From an uncultured Clostridia bacterium (lineage in GTDB: Bacteria > Bacillota > Clostridia > Christensenellales > CASEPJ01): DNA of 7,512 nt. The translations under genes and the position numbers were made by a program. Each line of letters begins with the position of its first letter. Position 1 is the stretch's first letter. The stretch is taken from the NCBI GenBank assembly GCA_949289715.1, contig CASEPJ010000172.1, positions 1 through 7,512 on the forward strand, in the 5' to 3' direction. Positions 6,424 through 7,512 of this stretch are shown in pieces. The notes under the pieces were generated by a model. That model searched no databases. It saw only the letters and a program-made list of their open reading frames with translations, and had not been told where the DNA came from.

Positions 6424-6452
6424 ATTATATATGAATTACTATTAAATTTCAA
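6424..6452 (-). promoter_or_regulatory. Minus-strand promoter of the candidate small RNA
   Basis: On the minus strand TTGAAA (6452-6447) and a perfect TATAAT (6429-6424) are separated by exactly 17 bp. In such A+T-rich DNA a TATAAT alone would be weak evidence; correct spacing to a 5/6-match -35 plus a same-strand terminator downstream makes it credible. Confidence 0.5.
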
Positions 6453-6480
6453 TGATAATATAGAAATATTTTAGATTAAA

Positions 6481-6489
6481 TGATATAAT
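6481..6489 (+). promoter_or_regulatory. Extended -10 promoter of the peptidase E-like gene
   Basis: TGATATAAT (6481-6489) is a TGn extended -10 joined to a perfect TATAAT. No good -35 lies 16-18 bp upstream, which is tolerated by extended -10 promoters. The start would be near 6496, leaving a leader of only about 19 nt that is largely the ribosome site. Confidence 0.55.
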
Positions 6490-6500
6490 TAATGTACCAA

Positions 6501-6506
6501 AGGAGG
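6501..6506 (+). promoter_or_regulatory. Strong ribosome binding site of the peptidase E-like gene
   Basis: AGGAGG lies 8 nt before the ATG at 6515 and is a near-perfect anti-16S match, stronger than those of the other two genes. It fixes the start codon, since the first residues MKLYLSSY are also the usual beginning of this family. Confidence 0.85.
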
Positions 6507-6514
6507 AAATTAAA

Positions 6515-7243
6515 ATGAAATTATATTTGTCTTCTTATAAATTAGGAAATTCTACTGATGAATTAAAAAAATGGTTACAAAATAGTGTGAATAACAAAAT
6601 AGCCTTAATTACTAATTCAAGAGATATGTTTCCTGATGGTGAGAGAAAAACTAATGGAATTCAAAGTGATGCAAAAGACTTGGCAGAATTAGGCTTTGAA
6701 GTTGAACTCTTAGACTTAAGAAAATATTTTGGACAAAAAGAACTTTTAAGGAGAGATTTACAAAATATTTACGCATTTTATGTAATTGGTGGCAATACAT
6801 TCGTTCTTAGAAAAGCCATGCGATTAAGTGGCTTTGATGAATTGTTATTAGAGTATTCTAATAATTTAAACTATTTATATTCGGGATATAGTGCAGGAAT
6901 ATGCTGCTTGTGTAAAGATATGTCAGCTATAAGTATTATGGATGATCCAAAAGTTGATCCTTATAATAGTGGACTTCCTCCAATTTATAATGGAATTGGA
7001 TTTGTGGAAGAAATAATAATTCCTCACTTTGAATCAGATCACAAGGAAACTGAGTTGGCTAGTAAAACTGTTGAGTTTTGCCGACAAAATGGAATTCCCT
7101 ATAAAACGCTTCGAGATGGTGAAGTATTATTAAGCGATACTATTAACTTTTGCAAAAAAAAAATAATATTAAAGAGCAATACAGTTTTAAAAGTTATTGC
7201 TCTTTCACTTCTTATTTATTGCTTTTCTTTTTCATTTAAATAA
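6515..7243 (+). CDS. Peptidase E-like protein (S51 / class I glutamine amidotransferase-like fold), 3' end doubtful
   Basis: The product reads as an S51-family peptidase E-like protein. It begins MKLYLSSYKLG, has IALITNSRD (29-37), the YVIGGNTF motif (89-96), the nucleophile elbow SGYSAGI (123-129) with Ser126, and IPHF (169-172) with His171 as the likely second catalytic residue. Asp201/Glu203 are candidates for an acidic partner. Characterised PepE proteins cleave Asp-X dipeptides in the cytosol; that activity is inferred here, not shown. The open frame gives 242 residues, but the last 26 or so (after FCKKK) are hydrophobic and translate through a terminator hairpin. A run of ten As (7154-7163) precedes TAA (7164-7166) in the next frame, so one A fewer gives a 216-residue protein that stops just before the hairpin. 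That is within the usual family length. Either the assembly or strain has an extra A, or slippage occurs. It has its own promoter and is not in an operon. Confidence 0.85.
   Translation: MKLYLSSYKLGNSTDELKKWLQNSVNNKIALITNSRDMFPDGERKTNGIQSDAKDLAELGFEVELLDLRKYFGQKELLRRDLQNIYAFYVIGGNTFVLRKAMRLSGFDELLLEYSNNLNYLYSGYSAGICCLCKDMSAISIMDDPKVDPYNSGLPPIYNGIGFVEEIIIPHFESDHKETELASKTVEFCRQNGIPYKTLRDGEVLLSDTINFCKKKIILKSNTVLKVIALSLLIYCFSFSFK
7154..7163 (+). repeat. A10 homopolymer at the 3' end of the peptidase gene
   Basis: Ten consecutive As follow the TGC codon of Cys213. In the annotated frame they read Lys-Lys-Lys and then run on; with nine As the next codon is TAA. Homopolymers of this length are prone to sequencing indels and to polymerase slippage. 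Confidence 0.8.
7171..7205 (+). terminator. Intrinsic terminator inside the extended peptidase frame
   Basis: AAAGAGCAAT (7171-7180) pairs perfectly with ATTGCTCTTT (7196-7205), with an extra A-T pair inside and a 13-nt loop. The downstream sequence is T-rich but interrupted by C (tcttt, cac, ttcttattt), so it is a moderate terminator. It begins 4 nt after the out-of-frame TAA at 7164-7166, the spacing expected for a real gene end. Confidence 0.65.
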
Positions 7244-7298
7244 GCATTAATTTTAATATTTTTTTCTCATTACTATAACTTTCGTTTTATAGAGAGGG

Positions 7299-7315
7299 TA
7301 TGGGAAATTCCCATA
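7299..7315. repeat. Perfect 17-bp palindrome
   Basis: TATGGGAA, a single A, then TTCCCATA form a perfect palindrome; as RNA it would fold as a 6-bp stem with an AAATT loop. It is the first of a cluster of palindromes and contains the most G+C-rich stretch of the right edge. No gene covers it. Confidence 0.7.
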
Positions 7316-7318
7316 ATA

Positions 7319-7342
7319 GAATTTGTGTGGTAGTACAAATTC
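7319..7342. repeat. 8-bp inverted repeat, second of the palindrome cluster
   Basis: GAATTTGT (7319-7326) and ACAAATTC (7335-7342) are exact reverse complements around an 8-nt loop, GTGGTAGT. It starts 3 nt after the preceding palindrome. Its right half is also used by a longer alternative stem. Confidence 0.65.
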
Positions 7343-7382
7343 AGTGCTGGCTAGGACAAATATTATAGCTTGTACTCACACA
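7324..7382. repeat. 13-bp bulged inverted repeat competing with the adjacent hairpin
   Basis: TGTGTG-GT-AGTACAA (7324-7338) is the reverse complement of TTGTACTCACACA (7370-7382) except for the 2-nt GT insertion at 7330-7331. Inside it GCTA (7350-7353) can pair with TAGC (7366-7369), abutting the outer stem. The left arm is shared with the 7319-7342 hairpin, so the two folds exclude each other. It resembles the end of a mobile element or a structured RNA; which one cannot be decided here. Confidence 0.5.
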
Positions 7383-7512
7383 TTTTTATTATAAATTAAT
7401 TCATTTAATATAATTTCTTCAGCTCCATTCTTATAGTTGTTCATTAATTTTACCCACTTTAATTGATTATTTTCTTTACTTTTTTCAGATAGTAATTTGT
7501 CTGATTTTTTAA
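7376..7512 (-). CDS. C-terminal end of an unidentified minus-strand protein (partial)
   Basis: A minus-strand frame is open from the window edge (first complete codon at 7510-7508) to TGA at 7378-7376, giving 44 residues. It is rich in Lys, Glu and Asn and includes SEKSKENNQLKWVKLMNNY and GAEEIILNELIYNKNV. The amphipathic, charged make-up looks like real protein. The pattern WV.LM..Y....E.ILNELI faintly recalls the C-terminal domain of large serine recombinases (DUF4368), but the family normally continues further, so this is a guess. If TGA is ignored the frame continues without a stop to TAA at about 7253, across the palindromes, which I regard as chance. The start codon lies outside the window. 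Confidence 0.4.
   Translation of the reverse strand, partial: KKSDKLLSEKSKENNQLKWVKLMNNYKNGAEEIILNELIYNKNV

Larger units (their letters stand above)
6084..6514. other. Intergenic gap holding weak hairpins, a minus-strand RNA unit and the peptidase promoter
   Basis: No protein gene is visible in this 431-bp gap on either strand. From left to right it holds two overlapping all-A/T hairpins (6097-6150), a featureless A/T stretch (about 6151-6330), a minus-strand terminator and small-RNA candidate with its promoter (6332-6452), and the extended -10 promoter and ribosome site of the peptidase gene (6481-6506). A noticeably more G+C-rich island at about 6375-6412 lies inside the RNA candidate. Confidence 0.6.

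Noticed and set aside
7253..7378. Read-through extension of the minus-strand fragment past TGA for about 40 codons
   Set aside because: It would require TGA as a sense codon, whereas TGG is used for Trp and TGA ends the GrpB gene normally; the extension also crosses palindromes that look like nucleic-acid structure, not coding sequence.
1..7512. tRNA or rRNA genes
   Set aside because: I looked for G+C-rich cloverleaf-like stretches with a T-loop GTTCGA-type motif and found none; the GTTCGTAAC at about 6397-6405 (minus) is part of short overlapping stems without acceptor or anticodon arms.

Overview
The window comes from a very A+T-rich bacterium with Shine-Dalgarno sites, TTGAca/TATAAT-type promoters and hairpin-plus-U-tract terminators. 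The combination of low GC, a Gram-positive-style single-pass C-terminal membrane anchor, and GrpB- and peptidase E-family proteins of the type common in Bacillota suggests a low-GC Bacillota or a relative (Clostridia, or Mollicutes-like Bacilli). The sequence alone does not fix the genus. Tryptophan is TGG in all three main reading frames and TGA closes the GrpB gene cleanly, so the standard code fits.

Positions 1-544 are non-coding. They begin with the terminator of an off-window plus-strand gene (48-82) and end with a good promoter (479-507) and ribosome site for the dominant gene. That gene (545-5326) encodes a 1593-residue surface protein: signal peptide, then thirteen modules, then a C-terminal membrane helix with an RKKK stop-transfer tail. 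The modules are seven carbohydrate-binding-like beta-sandwiches of two kinds (A x4, B x3) and six small Ig/prealbumin-like spacer modules (C x6), in the order A A B C C / A A B C / B C C C. No catalytic domain and no LPXTG motif are visible, so it looks like a membrane-anchored glycan-binding or adhesion protein. A strong terminator follows (5367-5397).

Next is an independently promoted GrpB-family (nucleotidyltransferase-fold) gene (5529-6083), with a candidate operator overlapping its -35. The 6084-6514 gap has no protein gene. It does hold a minus-strand promoter (6424-6452), a short structured stretch and a minus-strand terminator (6332-6370) that together look like a small RNA gene of about 80 nt. 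This unit is divergent from the next gene.

A peptidase E-like (S51) gene starts at 6515 with its own extended -10 promoter and a strong ribosome site. Its open frame runs to 7243, but a 10-A homopolymer (7154-7163) followed in the next frame by TAA, then directly by a terminator hairpin (7171-7205), indicates that the natural C-terminus is at about residue 216 and that the last ~26 residues are spurious. The right edge holds a palindrome-rich, more G+C-rich patch (7299-7382) with mutually exclusive pairings, just downstream of the C-terminal end of a minus-strand gene (7376-7512, continuing off the window). This patch may be the end of a mobile element or a structured RNA.

The genes do not form one operon. 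Each has its own promoter and the first is closed by a strong terminator. The points most worth following up are the modular surface protein with its A-type module, the candidate small RNA, the pepE-type 3' end and the palindromic patch.
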